This document shows positions 42,492-54,231 of a stretch of 64,000 nt of DNA, one piece after another (position 1 is the stretch's first letter; every line of letters begins with the position of its first letter). A program made the translations under genes and the position numbers. The notes below the pieces were generated by a model. That model saw only the letters and a program-made list of their open reading frames with translations, made no database searches and was not told the DNA's origin. Source of the stretch: Dinoroseobacter shibae DFL 12 = DSM 16493 (lineage in GTDB: Bacteria; Pseudomonadota; Alphaproteobacteria; Rhodobacterales; Rhodobacteraceae); the NCBI RefSeq assembly GCF_000018145.1, contig NC_009952.1, positions 1,240,001-1,304,000 on the forward strand, in the 5' to 3' direction.

Positions 42492-45263
42492 TCATGCGGG
42501 GCCGTGGACCGGGGGGAAGCTGGGTGCGGCCTCGGCGCGCGCCGGAGCCTTGGCGATGTTGACGCGCAGGTCGAACCAGGCGGCCTGTCCTGTCACGGGG
42601 TCGGAGTTCGACCAGCGCATCCCGTCGGCGCGGGCGGGCAGAAGTTCGGAGATCAGGTGGTTGAGCAGGAAGCCCCTGGTCGCCTCCGGCGCGTCCGCGT
42701 CGAGGCCCCAGGCGCCCTTGCGCTTGCCGATGGCATTCCAGGTCCAGACGGTTTTCGGGTTGAGTGCGGCCATCAGGGCCACGGGGATGGTGATCTCCCC
42801 GTGGCGTGAGATGAGCGTGGCCCAGTCGCCGTCGGAAAACCCGTGTTCCTCCCAGACCGCGGAGGGCACGTAGAGCGGGTTGACCCCGTGGATCTGGCGC
42901 AGCCAGGCGTTTTGCGAGCCCCAGGAGTGGTACATCGCCATGGGCCGCTGGGTCAGGGCGTGAAGGGGGAATTCGTTCGCGCGGGCATCGGTGCTCTCGT
43001 ACCAGATCGGGAGCGGCGAGAGCTTCTCGCGGATTTGCGCGCGCAAGTGGTCGGGCGGTTGGCGTTCGCCATGGCCCTCGGCGGCGAGCTGGAACCGGCG
43101 CAGGGGTTCGGACCAGAGGTTGAAGATGTAGGGTTGCGGCGCGTCGTAGAAGGCCATTTCGACCGCCCAGTCCTGGTAGGCGGTGTTCCACGGTTTGTAG
43201 TAGCGGGCCTCTTTGGGCACCTCGGCCTCCCAGAAGCCGCCATTGTCGATGTAGCGCTGGATCTGGTCAGGGTTCGGCGCGCCGCGGCCCGCCGCCTCGC
43301 CGGTGTCGCGAAAGCCCGCGAGCGGGCCGACGCCGGGGCGGCGTTCGTGCTTGACCATGTAATCGGCGTAATCGGCGTAAAGCGGCGCGCCCTCGGCATC
43401 GACGAAGCCGGGCAGACCCAGCCGTGCGCCGAGATCCACCAGCACCGACTGGAACCCGCGCACGTCGCGATCAGGCTCGACCACCGGCCAGCGGATCGCG
43501 TCGGCCACGGCGTCCGGCTCGCAGATCGGACGGTCGAGCAGCGAGATGCAGTCGTAGCGTTCGAGATAGGTGGTGTCCGGCAGGATCAGGTCGGCATAGG
43601 CGACCATCTCGGATTTGTAGGCATCGGCATAGATGATGCGCGGGATCTTGTAGGCGCCGGTCTCGTCGGTGTCGGTGAGCATCGCCATGGTCTCGGCGGT
43701 GTTCATGGAGGAGTTCCAGGCCATGTTGGCCATGTACATGAACAGGGTGTCGATCTTGTAGGGATCGCCTGCATGGGCGTTGGAGATCACCATGTGCATC
43801 AGCCCGTGGGCCGACATGGGGTTGTCCCAGGAGAACGCCTTGTCGATGCGGGCAGGCGCGCCCTCGGGGGTCAGGCACAGATCGTCCGGGCCGTGCACGA
43901 AGCCCAGATGCGGGCCATCGAGCGGTGCGCCGGGGGTGACCTTGCAATGGGGCTTGGGATGCGCCTCGGGCGGTTTGGGGTAGGGGGGCTTGAAGCGGAA
44001 GCCGCCGGGGACCTCCACCGTGCCCAGCAGGATCTGCAACAGGTGCAGCGCGCGGGCGGTCTGAAACCCGTTGGCATGGGCGGAGATGCCCCGCATGGCG
44101 TGCATCGAGACCGGGCGGCCTTGCATGGTCTGGTGCTTGTTGCCGCGGAAATCGGTCCAGGGGATATCGAGTTCGAAGGCCTCGTCGAAGGCGGTCCGGG
44201 CAAGCTCGGCGGCAAGCGTGCGGATGCGCGCGGCCGGGATGCCGCAGCGGTCGGCCACGGCCTCGGGCGCGTAATCATCGCTCAGGTACTTCTCGGCGAT
44301 GTGCTGGATCACGGGGCGGTGCGATACGCCCGCGCGGCGATAGGAGCCCGCGAGATCGGGCTGCACACCCTGGGTGTCGAAAGGCACCGGCTTGCCCGTG
44401 GCGCGATCGAGGATCAGCAGCTTGTCCGCCTCGTCGCGCAGCAGGAGACCCTTTTCGGGGCTGGCGGGATCCTCGTTCACCAGGACAGGCGCGTTGGTGA
44501 AGGCCGCGAGGTAGTCGAGATCGATCCGGCCCGCGCGCAGCAGGCAGTGGATCAGCGACAGGATCAAGAGGCCGTCCGTGCCCGGTGTGATCCCGTACCA
44601 GTCATCGGCAATCGCGTTGTAGCCGGTGCGGATCGGATTGATGCCGACGACCTTGGCACCGCGGGCCTTCAGCTTGCCGAGGCCGATCTTGATCGGGTTG
44701 CTGTCATGGTCCTCGGCCACGCCGAAGAGCAGGAACATCCTGGTATGCTCCCAATCCGGCGCGCCGAATTCCCAGAAGGCCCCGCCCATGGTGTAGATGC
44801 CGGCCGCTGCCATGTTGACGGAGCAGAACCCGCCATGGGCGGCGTAGTTCGGGGTCCCGAAATTCTGCGCGAAGAAGCTCGTGAAGCTTTGGGACTGGTC
44901 GCGCCCGGTGAAGAAGGCGAGCTTCTCGGGTGCCGTCTCGCGCAAGGGCGCGAGCCAGTCGACCGCCAATTGCAGGGCCTCGTCCCAGGTGATCTCTTCG
45001 AACTGGCCCGAGCCGCGCGGGCCGACGCGCTTCATCGGCGCGCGCAGGCGCGAGGGCGCGGTGTGCTGCTTGATGCCTGCGGAGCCCTTGGCGCAAAGGA
45101 CGCCCTTGTTCACAGGGTGGGCGCGATTGCCCTCGATATACGCGACCTTGCCGTCCTTGAGGTGAACGTTGATCCCGCAGCGGCAGGCGCACATGTAGCA
45201 GGTCGTTTGTCGCATCTCGTCGAAGCGCGGGGTCGGGATGTCTGGTGCGACACTGTCTTTCAT
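42492..45263 (-). CDS. soeA: Cytoplasmic molybdopterin oxidoreductase, SoeA-like sulfite dehydrogenase
   Basis: A 923-residue catalytic subunit of the DMSO reductase superfamily. The N-terminal [4Fe-4S] motif is CYMCACRCG with a distal cysteine in VLCAKG. The probable molybdenum-ligand region is HGGFCSVNMAAAG. No twin-arginine signal precedes it, so the enzyme faces the cytoplasm. That, and the A-B-C gene set, is the pattern of SoeABC, which oxidises sulfite to sulfate in purple sulfur bacteria and in roseobacters degrading organosulfonates. Substrate is inferred. The ATG at 45263 overlaps the stop of the GH42 gene (ATGA). Confidence 0.83.
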   Translation of the reverse strand: MKDSVAPDIPTPRFDEMRQTTCYMCACRCGINVHLKDGKVAYIEGNRAHPVNKGVLCAKGSAGIKQHTAPSRLRAPMKRVGPRGSGQFEEITWDEALQLAVDWLAPLRETAPEKLAFFTGRDQSQSFTSFFAQNFGTPNYAAHGGFCSVNMAAAGIYTMGGAFWEFGAPDWEHTRMFLLFGVAEDHDSNPIKIGLGKLKARGAKVVGINPIRTGYNAIADDWYGITPGTDGLLILSLIHCLLRAGRIDLDYLAAFTNAPVLVNEDPASPEKGLLLRDEADKLLILDRATGKPVPFDTQGVQPDLAGSYRRAGVSHRPVIQHIAEKYLSDDYAPEAVADRCGIPAARIRTLAAELARTAFDEAFELDIPWTDFRGNKHQTMQGRPVSMHAMRGISAHANGFQTARALHLLQILLGTVEVPGGFRFKPPYPKPPEAHPKPHCKVTPGAPLDGPHLGFVHGPDDLCLTPEGAPARIDKAFSWDNPMSAHGLMHMVISNAHAGDPYKIDTLFMYMANMAWNSSMNTAETMAMLTDTDETGAYKIPRIIYADAYKSEMVAYADLILPDTTYLERYDCISLLDRPICEPDAVADAIRWPVVEPDRDVRGFQSVLVDLGARLGLPGFVDAEGAPLYADYADYMVKHERRPGVGPLAGFRDTGEAAGRGAPNPDQIQRYIDNGGFWEAEVPKEARYYKPWNTAYQDWAVEMAFYDAPQPYIFNLWSEPLRRFQLAAEGHGERQPPDHLRAQIREKLSPLPIWYESTDARANEFPLHALTQRPMAMYHSWGSQNAWLRQIHGVNPLYVPSAVWEEHGFSDGDWATLISRHGEITIPVALMAALNPKTVWTWNAIGKRKGAWGLDADAPEATRGFLLNHLISELLPARADGMRWSNSDPVTGQAAWFDLRVNIAKAPARAEAAPSFPPVHGPA

Positions 45264-47167
45264 GGGATCAATTTCCACACCAGACCCGCAGGGGGCAAGG
45301 CATCGTTTTCGAAAACCCGCATTTCGGAGGAATAATTGACCACCAGCTTGTGGTGGCCGTGGACGCGTTGGCGGACGCCTTCGGGCATGTCGGTGGTCTG
45401 GATGCCTGCGCGCGAGCAGAGATCGCGCAGGATGCGGCCCATGGCCTCCGGGTCCGGCCAGGCCGCGAGGTAGTGTTGCCGTCCGGTGCGGATCAGGACG
45501 GGGGCGCCTTCGGTGGTTTCCTCCAGGATCTCGGCGCGGGTCTCGACGGCCTCGATCCAGCGTTCGGCGGCCCCGCCGCGTTGCAGCGCGCGTTCGGCGC
45601 CGGGGGGCAGGGTTTCGACATGGGTCACGGTGGCGTCGAGCCCTTGCAGATTGGGGCCGAGCGGCAGGGCGATGGACATCTCCGGCGTCTTGGAACCCGC
45701 GCGCGGGCCGACCAGCACCTGCGCCTGGGTCGTTGCGAGATATGCGGTCATGTCGGCTGACAGGTGCAAAAGCCCGGGAACAAGGATCAGGTCATGGCCC
45801 GCCAGCCGTGCCGGGTCCGCGGGCAGGATGTCGACCGAGAGGCCGAGCTTGCGCAGCCCGCGATACATCGCAAAGCACAGGGCGAAATAGTCGAAATCCG
45901 CGCCCTGGGGCTGCACCTCCCACGCCCATTGGGAGGGGTAGTCGAACACGAGCGCCACGGGGGCGCGGCTCGGTGACACGTCGGGAAGCCGGGGGAGGTC
46001 TGCGGCCAGGGCCGCGGCCTCCTCCAGCCCTGGGGCCGGGCTGTCGTCGGGGCGCAGAAGGCCCGCATGCATCTGCTCCTGCGCGAAGGGGGCCTGGCGC
46101 CAGCGGAAAAAGCAGACCGCCTCGGCGCCGTGGGCGAAGGCTTCGTGGGACCACAGCCGCACCATGCCGGGCAGGGGGGCGGGGTTCCAGGGCGCCCAGT
46201 TCACCGGGCCGGGTTGCTGTTCCATGATCCACCAGCGGCCGTCCCGTCCGACCCCGCGATAGAGGTCGTGGTGGAAGGCCTGGAAATCCGGGTCGCCCTG
46301 GCGGAGATAGGCCGCCTTGTGATCGGCGGGTGCTTCGACCCGGTCGAGCAAAAAGCCCATCGGGTAGCTGTCCCAACTGGCGATATCGAGGTCCGCGCCC
46401 ACCGCGTGGTGATCAAACTCGGTCACCCGGCCCATGTAGTTGTGGATCAGCGGTGCGTCCGTCAGGGGGCGCAGGGCCGCGACCTGCGCGCGGTTGAAGG
46501 CCACCACCATGTCCGATGCGTAGCGCCGGAAGGCCAGCGCATGGGCCGGGTTCGGCTCGGTCACGGTCAGGTTCGGCAGGTCGATCTGGTCGAAGCGGTC
46601 GTACGCCATAGACCAGAACACGTTTCCCCAGGCGCGGTTGAGCGCGTCGGTGGACTGATAACGTTGGGCGAGCCAGTCGCGAAACCCATGCCGGGCGGCG
46701 TCGGAATAGCTGAGCGTTGTGTCGTGGCAGCCGTATTCGTTGTCGATCTGCCAGGCCACGATGCGGGGGTCGCGGCCGTACCGCTCCCCCAGCAGGCGGG
46801 CGATGCGCGCGGCCTCGGCCCGGTAGCCGGGATGGCTGAAGCAGTAGTGCCGCCGGGAGCCGAACTTGCGCGGCTGGCCGCGGGCGTCCACGGCCAGCAT
46901 GTCGGGGTGGCGGTCGAGCATCCAGCGCGGCGGTGTGGCGGTGGGGGTGCCCAGAACGACCTCCAGCCCGGCCTCGGCCAGAACGGAAATGGCACGGTCG
47001 AGCCAGTCGAACCGCAGATCGCCGGGGGAGGGTTCGAGCCGGGACCAGGCGAATTCCCCGATCCGGACGAGGGTGAGGCCCGCGTCCTTCATGCGTGCGG
47101 CGTCCCGCGGCCATTGGTCTTCGGGCCAATGCTCGGGGTAGTAGCAGACGCCCAGCTTGCGCGTCAC
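45260..47167 (-). CDS. Beta-galactosidase, GH42
   Basis: A 635-residue glycoside hydrolase of family 42. The general acid/base is E144 in QIDNEYGCH and the nucleophile is E316 in WIMEQQPGPVNW. It begins LGVCYYPEHWPEDQW, typical of GH42, and has the C-terminal trimerisation and beta domains. No signal peptide, so it acts on imported beta-galactosides. The GTG start overlaps the SMP-30 stop, and the TGA overlaps soeA. Confidence 0.93.
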   Translation of the reverse strand: MTRKLGVCYYPEHWPEDQWPRDAARMKDAGLTLVRIGEFAWSRLEPSPGDLRFDWLDRAISVLAEAGLEVVLGTPTATPPRWMLDRHPDMLAVDARGQPRKFGSRRHYCFSHPGYRAEAARIARLLGERYGRDPRIVAWQIDNEYGCHDTTLSYSDAARHGFRDWLAQRYQSTDALNRAWGNVFWSMAYDRFDQIDLPNLTVTEPNPAHALAFRRYASDMVVAFNRAQVAALRPLTDAPLIHNYMGRVTEFDHHAVGADLDIASWDSYPMGFLLDRVEAPADHKAAYLRQGDPDFQAFHHDLYRGVGRDGRWWIMEQQPGPVNWAPWNPAPLPGMVRLWSHEAFAHGAEAVCFFRWRQAPFAQEQMHAGLLRPDDSPAPGLEEAAALAADLPRLPDVSPSRAPVALVFDYPSQWAWEVQPQGADFDYFALCFAMYRGLRKLGLSVDILPADPARLAGHDLILVPGLLHLSADMTAYLATTQAQVLVGPRAGSKTPEMSIALPLGPNLQGLDATVTHVETLPPGAERALQRGGAAERWIEAVETRAEILEETTEGAPVLIRTGRQHYLAAWPDPEAMGRILRDLCSRAGIQTTDMPEGVRQRVHGHHKLVVNYSSEMRVFENDALPPAGLVWKLIP

Positions 47168-48024
47168 AGGATCACCCGGGGTTCCGGCAGGCCGCGTGCG
47201 ACCCCCTCGGCGGCAAAGACGCAGCCGTTTTCCGGAGCGGCGGCGATGTCGTCGGCGCTGAGCCCTTCGCGGGCGGTGGTGATGAAGAGCTGGTCAAGGT
47301 CTGGGCCGCCGAAGGCCGGGCAGGAGCTGTGCCGGCCGCCGCAGGCCAAGGCGCGCAGGAAGGTGCCGTCGGGGGCGTGGCAGGCGACGCGCCCGGCGCC
47401 CCATTGGGCGATCCAGAGGTTGCCTGCGGCATCGGTCACCGCCCCGTCCGGGTTCAGCCCTTCGGCGCGCAGATCGACCGCCACGGTTGCCGGGCCCGAT
47501 GGCCAGCCATCGCCGTCCAGAGGCAGGCGCATCACCTGCCGCGTCGGGGTGTCGGCATAGTAGGCGCAGCTTTGGGCGGCATCGAAGCAGAGCGCGTTGG
47601 AGATGGTCACGTCCCGCACCACCCGCCGCAGCGTCCCATCGAAGAGGCGATAGATCGCTCCGGCGCCGGGCTCGGCCGATTTGCCCATGGTGCCGATCCA
47701 GAACCCGCCCCAGGGGTCCGCGCGCCCATCGTTGGAGCGGGTCTCGGGGCGGTCGGCTTCCAGCGGGGCGACAAAGCGGCTCTCGCCCTCCGCAAGGTCA
47801 AATGTGACAAGGGCGGTCTCTGACGCGATCAGGAGGGTGTCGTGATCGACCCAGCCTGCGGCCGAGACCATCTCGTCGAACTGCCATTCCAACGGTGTGT
47901 CGCCGTCGCGCGACAGCATCCGCTGCCCGGTGATGTCGAACCAGAAGAGCTGCTGCCGCTCCGGGTGCCAGAGCGGCCCTTCGCCCAGGGCGCAAGGGCG
48001 GTCGTCATAGAGCGTCGCGCTCAC
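47164..48024 (-). CDS. SMP-30/gluconolactonase family protein
   Basis: A 286-residue six-bladed propeller lactonase. It has the [20 protein letters not shown] start, a [16 protein letters not shown] central motif and the metal-binding [10 protein letters not shown] and [16 protein letters not shown] stretches. In this operon it should open galactono-lactone to galactonate. The GTG start at 48024 overlaps the aldolase stop as GTGA. Confidence 0.88.
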   Translation of the reverse strand: MSATLYDDRPCALGEGPLWHPERQQLFWFDITGQRMLSRDGDTPLEWQFDEMVSAAGWVDHDTLLIASETALVTFDLAEGESRFVAPLEADRPETRSNDGRADPWGGFWIGTMGKSAEPGAGAIYRLFDGTLRRVVRDVTISNALCFDAAQSCAYYADTPTRQVMRLPLDGDGWPSGPATVAVDLRAEGLNPDGAVTDAAGNLWIAQWGAGRVACHAPDGTFLRALACGGRHSSCPAFGGPDLDQLFITTAREGLSADDIAAAPENGCVFAAEGVARGLPEPRVIL

Positions 48025-48626
48025 GGCACCGCCGCTCCGTAATAGCGCACGATGCTCAGCGCTTTGAGATAGACCTGCTCGTCCGTGTCGCCTGGCGCAT
48101 AGAGCGAACTGCCCAGACCGAAGCCTTTGGCCCCCGCCGCAAGCCAGGTCGCGAAATCGCCGCCATCGATCCCGCCCACGGCGTAGATCTCCGTGCCCTC
48201 GGGCAGGACCGGGACCAGAGCTTTCAACAGCCCGATGCCCCCCACGGAGGCCGGGAAGAGCTTCAGCCCCGTCGCGCCCACCTGCAGGGCAGTGAAGCAC
48301 TCCGTCGGGCTGAAGACGCCCGGAAAGCTCAGAAGGCCCGCGTCGCGGGTGGCGCGGATGACCTCCGGGTCGGTGTTGGGCGACACGATGATGCGCCCGC
48401 CCGCGGCCTGCACGTCGCGCACTTCGGATCGGCGCAGCACGGTGCCCGCCCCGATCAGCGCGCGGTCGCCCAAGGCACCGGCGAGGGCCGCGATGCTGTC
48501 GAGCGCATCGGGCGAGTTCAGCGGCACCTCGATCCGGTCGATGCCCGCGGCGACGAGGCGGCTGGCCACGGGGACGGCTTCAGGCGGCGTGATGCCCCGC
48601 AGGATGGCGATCAGGGGACGGCTCAT
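48021..48626 (-). CDS. dgoA: 2-dehydro-3-deoxy-6-phosphogalactonate aldolase
   Basis: A 201-residue class I aldolase of the KDPG/KDPGal family. The N-terminal [17 protein letters not shown] and [12 protein letters not shown] are present, and the Schiff-base lysine lies in TGLKLFPAS. It cleaves KDPGal to pyruvate and glyceraldehyde-3-phosphate. PLNSPDA instead of the T-rich loop of KDPG aldolases fits the galactonate form. The ATG overlaps the dgoK stop as ATGA. Confidence 0.92.
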   Translation of the reverse strand: MSRPLIAILRGITPPEAVPVASRLVAAGIDRIEVPLNSPDALDSIAALAGALGDRALIGAGTVLRRSEVRDVQAAGGRIIVSPNTDPEVIRATRDAGLLSFPGVFSPTECFTALQVGATGLKLFPASVGGIGLLKALVPVLPEGTEIYAVGGIDGGDFATWLAAGAKGFGLGSSLYAPGDTDEQVYLKALSIVRYYGAAVP

Positions 48627-49519
48627 GCGGTTTCCTTCAGGCTGTCATGGGCGACCTTGAGCCCTGCGCGCACCATATCGGCCCCATCGGCGATCTGGAC
48701 GGGGACGGCTTGCTGGTCGAGGGCGTTCTTGTAGGGACCGGTCACCTTGGCGGCGCCCACGAGGGCCACCTGCTGGCCTAGCCAATAGGGCCGCGCCGCC
48801 ACAAGCTCCGCCCCGATCAGCAGGCCGGAGAGCCGGGCGCGGGTCGCCTCGGGCGATGCGTTTTCCAGCAGGTCCGCGGCGCGCAGGCCGAACAGCCGCG
48901 CAGCCAGGCGTTCGGGTCGGGCCATGCCGTCCTTCAACCCGTCGGCGAAGGCCTCGGCGTCCCAGCCCGCCTCGGTCAGCGAATGGCGCAGGACCGAATG
49001 GCGGGCGAGGGTGAAGTAAAGCTCGCCGGTCATGAAGGTCTGGAAACTGACGACCTCGCCCGCGCTGACATGGGCCCATTTCGTATGGGTGCCCGGCAGG
49101 CAGACCACGCCATCCCAGCCCGGGTTGCGCGCGAGAAACCCGGCGACCTGGGTTTCCTCGCCGCGCATCACGTCGGCGGGACGGACCTGTTTCAGGCCCG
49201 GAACAATGTGGACCCGCAGGCGTGGATCGGTGGCGTGCGCCCGCACCGGGGCAGCCCCGAGCGGTGCGCAGGGGACGGCGGAATAGGGGGCCTCCTGCCA
49301 GCCCTGGCGCGAGCCGACCATGCCGCAGGCCAGAACATCCGTCGGCCCGTCGAGCCATCCTGCGATCAGCGCCAGGAGGGCGGCTTCGAAATCGGCCCGG
49401 CCCAGGGCGGACATGCCCGCATCCGACGCCGCCTCGGCCAGAACCCGATCCTGAGCCATGTGCCAGGCCCGCAAGTGCGAGGTGCCCCAGTCGACCGCGA
49501 TCCAGGTATCGTTCGTCAT
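48623..49519 (-). CDS. dgoK: 2-dehydro-3-deoxygalactonokinase
   Basis: A 298-residue DgoK-family sugar-acid kinase with [14 protein letters not shown] at the N-terminus, [12 protein letters not shown], and [12 protein letters not shown] followed by [11 protein letters not shown]. It phosphorylates 2-keto-3-deoxygalactonate. Its ATG overlaps the SDR stop (ATGA), and its own stop overlaps dgoA. Confidence 0.93.
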   Translation of the reverse strand: MTNDTWIAVDWGTSHLRAWHMAQDRVLAEAASDAGMSALGRADFEAALLALIAGWLDGPTDVLACGMVGSRQGWQEAPYSAVPCAPLGAAPVRAHATDPRLRVHIVPGLKQVRPADVMRGEETQVAGFLARNPGWDGVVCLPGTHTKWAHVSAGEVVSFQTFMTGELYFTLARHSVLRHSLTEAGWDAEAFADGLKDGMARPERLAARLFGLRAADLLENASPEATRARLSGLLIGAELVAARPYWLGQQVALVGAAKVTGPYKNALDQQAVPVQIADGADMVRAGLKVAHDSLKETA

Positions 49520-50291
49520 CCCGTCACCACTACGCCGCCATCCACGACCATGCATTGCCCTGTCATCATCTTGCTTGCGCCGGAGGCCAGAAACAGGGTC
49601 GCCTCCACGATGTCCTCGGGCGCGAGATGCGTCTTGAGGCACTGGCGGTCGAGATGGGCGGCGAGATCCTCGGGCGTGGCCCACATCTCCAGTTGTTTCG
49701 GGGTCAGGACCCAGCCCGGGGCGAGGGCGTTGACGCGAATCCCGTCCGGGCCGAATTCGCGGGCGAGCGAGCGGGTCAGCCCGGTGATCCCGGCATTGGC
49801 GGCGGTATAGGCGGGGTAGCCTGCGTTGCCCATCATGTAGCTGATCGAGCTGAAATTGACGATCGCCCCGCCGCCGGCCTCGGCCATGCCGGGGGTGACG
49901 GCCTGGGCGGCGAAGAAATAAGCCTTGAGGTTGATCGCCTGCATCTGGTCCCAGAACTCCGGGGTGACTTCGGCGGTGCTGTGGCGCTTGTCGTTGGCGG
50001 CGTTGTTCACCAGCGCGGTGATAGGGCCGTGGGCCGCGGTGGCCTGGGCGATGGCGGCGCGCAGGGCGTCGGTATCGGTGATGTCGCCTTGCACGAAGAG
50101 CGGCGCGCGTCCGTGGGCCGCGCGCATCTTTGCCACGAAGGCGCTGGCGTCGGAACGGCCGATGAAGGCGACCTGCGCGCCCTGGGCGAGAAAGCCGTCG
50201 GTCAGGGCCGCACCGATGCCGGAGCCGCCGCCGGTTACGAAGACGGATGCGCCGTCGAGGTCGTGGAAGGTGGCGTTTCGGGGCGCGGGCA

Positions 50292-50292
<1 letters not shown>
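49516..50292 (-). CDS. SDR family sugar dehydrogenase (probable galactose dehydrogenase)
   Basis: A 258-residue classical SDR: TGGGSGIG at residues 20-27, NNAA, the serine in FSSISYMMG, and Tyr-x3-position YPAYTAANAG, where asparagine replaces the usual lysine three residues after AYTAA. By operon position it should oxidise D-galactose to galactonolactone with NAD(P)+. The start is MPAPRNATFHD; its ATG shares one base with the dehydratase stop. Substrate is inferred. Confidence 0.85.
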
Positions 50293-52001
<1,709 letters not shown>

Positions 52002-52018
52002 GGGGCGGGCCTTGCGTC

Positions 52019-52043
52019 TTGAGTATTTGGGCAAAGATGAGGC
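52019..52043 (+). repeat. Dispersed intergenic repeat, copy 4
   Basis: TTGAGTATTTGGGCAAAGAT on the plus strand, filling the gap between the dehydratase start and the melA stop. The core matches the copies at 16.8, 23.4 and 42.5 kb. Confidence 0.5.
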
Positions 52044-52044
52044 A

Positions 52045-53385
52045 TCAGGCGGCCTTGGCGGGGCGGGCCCAGGCCGGGATCCAGTCGCCATGGGCGTTGA
52101 GCAGGTCGGTGACCAGGCTGCGGATCTGGCGCAGGTCAAGCTCGGCGGCCGTGTGGGGGTCCATCATCGCGGCGTGATAGAGATGCGCTGGATTCTCGTC
52201 GATCAGCGCGCGGACCACAAGTTCCTGCACGTTGATCTGGCTGCGCATGAGTGCGACCAGTTGCGGCGGGATGTCGGCGACGGTGGTGGGCTGCACGCCG
52301 TTCGCATCCACGAGGCAGGGGGTTTCCACCGCGGCCCCCGGGGGCAGTTGCGGGGTCTGGCCGGTATTCGCCAAGTTGCCGTAGATCCGGTAGGGCGTAT
52401 TGGTGACCACGGCGTTCATGATCTCGGCGGCAAACTCGTGGCTCTTGGGCACGTCGATCCGGGCGGCATTGGTCAGCGCCTCGGCCTGGGCGCGCCAGTC
52501 TGCGATCTGCTCGAGGCAGCGGGTGGGGTATTCGTCGAGCGGGATGGCGTAGGTTTCGATCAGATCCATGCGCCCGTTCTTGATGAACCAGGGGACGTAT
52601 TCGGCCAGATGCTCGGAGCTTTCGGTGCAGAAATAGCCGAGGTGATTCATCACCTCGTACCGCACCTTGTTGGCGCAGCGCGGCATCAGCAGCGGCGGCT
52701 TGGGCAGGCGCCCCTCTGCGTATCCCACCCGCAGCGCCGGATAGAGGTCGCGGCCCCGGTGGGTCAGGTCGAGGAAAAAGGCCACGTGGTTGACCCCCGC
52801 GACCCGGTAGCGGATCTCATGTGGCGGCAGGTCGAGGTCATGGGCCAGTTCCTGCACGGTGTTTTGCACCGAGTGGCACAGGCCGACCTGGCGCAGGGTC
52901 GGGAACCGTTCGGCCAGCGCCCAGGTGTTGATCGCCATGGGGTTGACGTATTGCAGCAGCGTCGCGTCCGGGCAGAGCTGCGCCATATCCTCGGCCACGG
53001 CCCAGAGATGCGGGACCGTGCGCAGGCCGCGCATGATGCCGCCAACGCCGAGCGTGTCGCCGATGGTCTGGCGCAAGCCGTAGACCTTGGGGATCTCGAA
53101 ATCCGTCACGGTGCAGGGCTGGTAGCCGCCGATCTGGAAGGCGGTGACCACGAAATCCGCCCCCTCTAGCGCAGCGCGCCGCTCTCCATGGGTGCTGATC
53201 GTGGCCCCGGTGCCCATGGTGGCGATCATGGCGCGGGCGACGGCGGCGCTTTCGGCCAGCCGGTCGGGGTCGATATCCATCAGGGCGAAATGGCCGTCGC
53301 GCAGGGCCTCGAAATGCAGGGCATCGCCGAGGATGTTCTTCATGAAAATGGTCGATCCTGCGCCGATGAACGCGATCCGGGTCAT
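52045..53385 (-). CDS. melA: Alpha-galactosidase/glycosidase, GH4
   Basis: A 446-residue NAD+- and Mn2+-dependent glycosidase of family 4. The nucleotide-binding IAFIGAGSTIF is at residues 4-14. The metal-binding cysteine lies in GLCHSVQ and the histidine in GVNHVAFFLDL. LQYVNPMAINTWAL is a family signature. In this cluster alpha-galactosidase is the best reading; alpha-glucosidase or glucuronidase activity is possible for the family. The ATG overlaps the permease stop as ATGA. Confidence 0.9.
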   Translation of the reverse strand: MTRIAFIGAGSTIFMKNILGDALHFEALRDGHFALMDIDPDRLAESAAVARAMIATMGTGATISTHGERRAALEGADFVVTAFQIGGYQPCTVTDFEIPKVYGLRQTIGDTLGVGGIMRGLRTVPHLWAVAEDMAQLCPDATLLQYVNPMAINTWALAERFPTLRQVGLCHSVQNTVQELAHDLDLPPHEIRYRVAGVNHVAFFLDLTHRGRDLYPALRVGYAEGRLPKPPLLMPRCANKVRYEVMNHLGYFCTESSEHLAEYVPWFIKNGRMDLIETYAIPLDEYPTRCLEQIADWRAQAEALTNAARIDVPKSHEFAAEIMNAVVTNTPYRIYGNLANTGQTPQLPPGAAVETPCLVDANGVQPTTVADIPPQLVALMRSQINVQELVVRALIDENPAHLYHAAMMDPHTAAELDLRQIRSLVTDLLNAHGDWIPAWARPAKAA

Positions 53386-54230
53386 TTGACGGCTCCGAGT
53401 GTCAAACCTGCGATGAAGTGTTTCTGCATCAGGAAGAACATCATGACCGGGGGCAGGGCGGCAATGAGGCTGCCTGCGCTGAGCATGTTGTAGGCGATGC
53501 CGAACTGGGCGTTGAAGCTGGTGATCCCGGCCGTCACCGGCTGGGCGTTCGGGCCCTGGGTCAGAACCACGGCCCAGAAATAGTCGTTCCAGATGAAGGT
53601 GAAGATCAGCACCGAGAGCGCCGCGATGGCGGGCTTCATCAGGGGCAGCACCACGAACCAGAAGATCCGCCATTCGGCGACCCCTTCGACCCGGGCGGCC
53701 TCAATCAACTCATAGGGCAGGGCGCGGATGAAGTTGCGCATGAAAAGCGTGCAGAACCCGGTCTGGAACGCGATGTGGAAAAGCACCAGCCCGGTCTTGG
53801 TGTTGTAGAGCCCCATATCGACCGTGAGGTCGCGCACCGGCACCATCAGGATCTGGAACGGCACGAAGTTGCCCGCGATGAACATGAAGAAGATCAACAG
53901 GTTACCCCGGAAGCGGTAGATCCCAAGCGCAAAGCCCGTCATGCAGGACAGGGCCACGGCGCCGATCACCGTGGGAATGGTGATCATGAAGGAGTTGAGG
54001 ATGTAGCGAGGCATCTCGCTGTCGGTGAAGACGCGGGCGTAATTCTCGAAGCCTGCGAATTCCGCAGGCCAGCCCCAGTAATTCCCGGCGGCGAAATCCC
54101 CGGCGGGCTTGACCGAGAAGATCGCCACGGCGATGAGCGGCAGAAGCCATAGGATCAGGGCCAGCGGGATCATCCCCTGATAGGTCAGCTGGGCGGCGCG
54201 GGGGGCTTTCTCGATCGGGCGGGGGAACAT
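53382..54230 (-). CDS. Carbohydrate ABC transporter permease (MalG-like)
   Basis: A 282-residue inner-membrane permease with six helices. The EAA loop that contacts the ATPase is EAARVEGVAEWRIFWFVVLP (about residues 178-197). Its first methionine is one base after the preceding permease stop. It is part of the galactoside uptake system. Confidence 0.92.
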   Translation of the reverse strand: MFPRPIEKAPRAAQLTYQGMIPLALILWLLPLIAVAIFSVKPAGDFAAGNYWGWPAEFAGFENYARVFTDSEMPRYILNSFMITIPTVIGAVALSCMTGFALGIYRFRGNLLIFFMFIAGNFVPFQILMVPVRDLTVDMGLYNTKTGLVLFHIAFQTGFCTLFMRNFIRALPYELIEAARVEGVAEWRIFWFVVLPLMKPAIAALSVLIFTFIWNDYFWAVVLTQGPNAQPVTAGITSFNAQFGIAYNMLSAGSLIAALPPVMMFFLMQKHFIAGLTLGAVK

Positions 54231-54231
54231 C

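Noticed and set aside
40772-45263. Naming the molybdoenzyme as DMSO reductase DmsABC
   Set aside because: No twin-arginine signal is present, and the cytoplasmic orientation fits SoeABC better; the DmsC similarity of the anchor is a general family trait.
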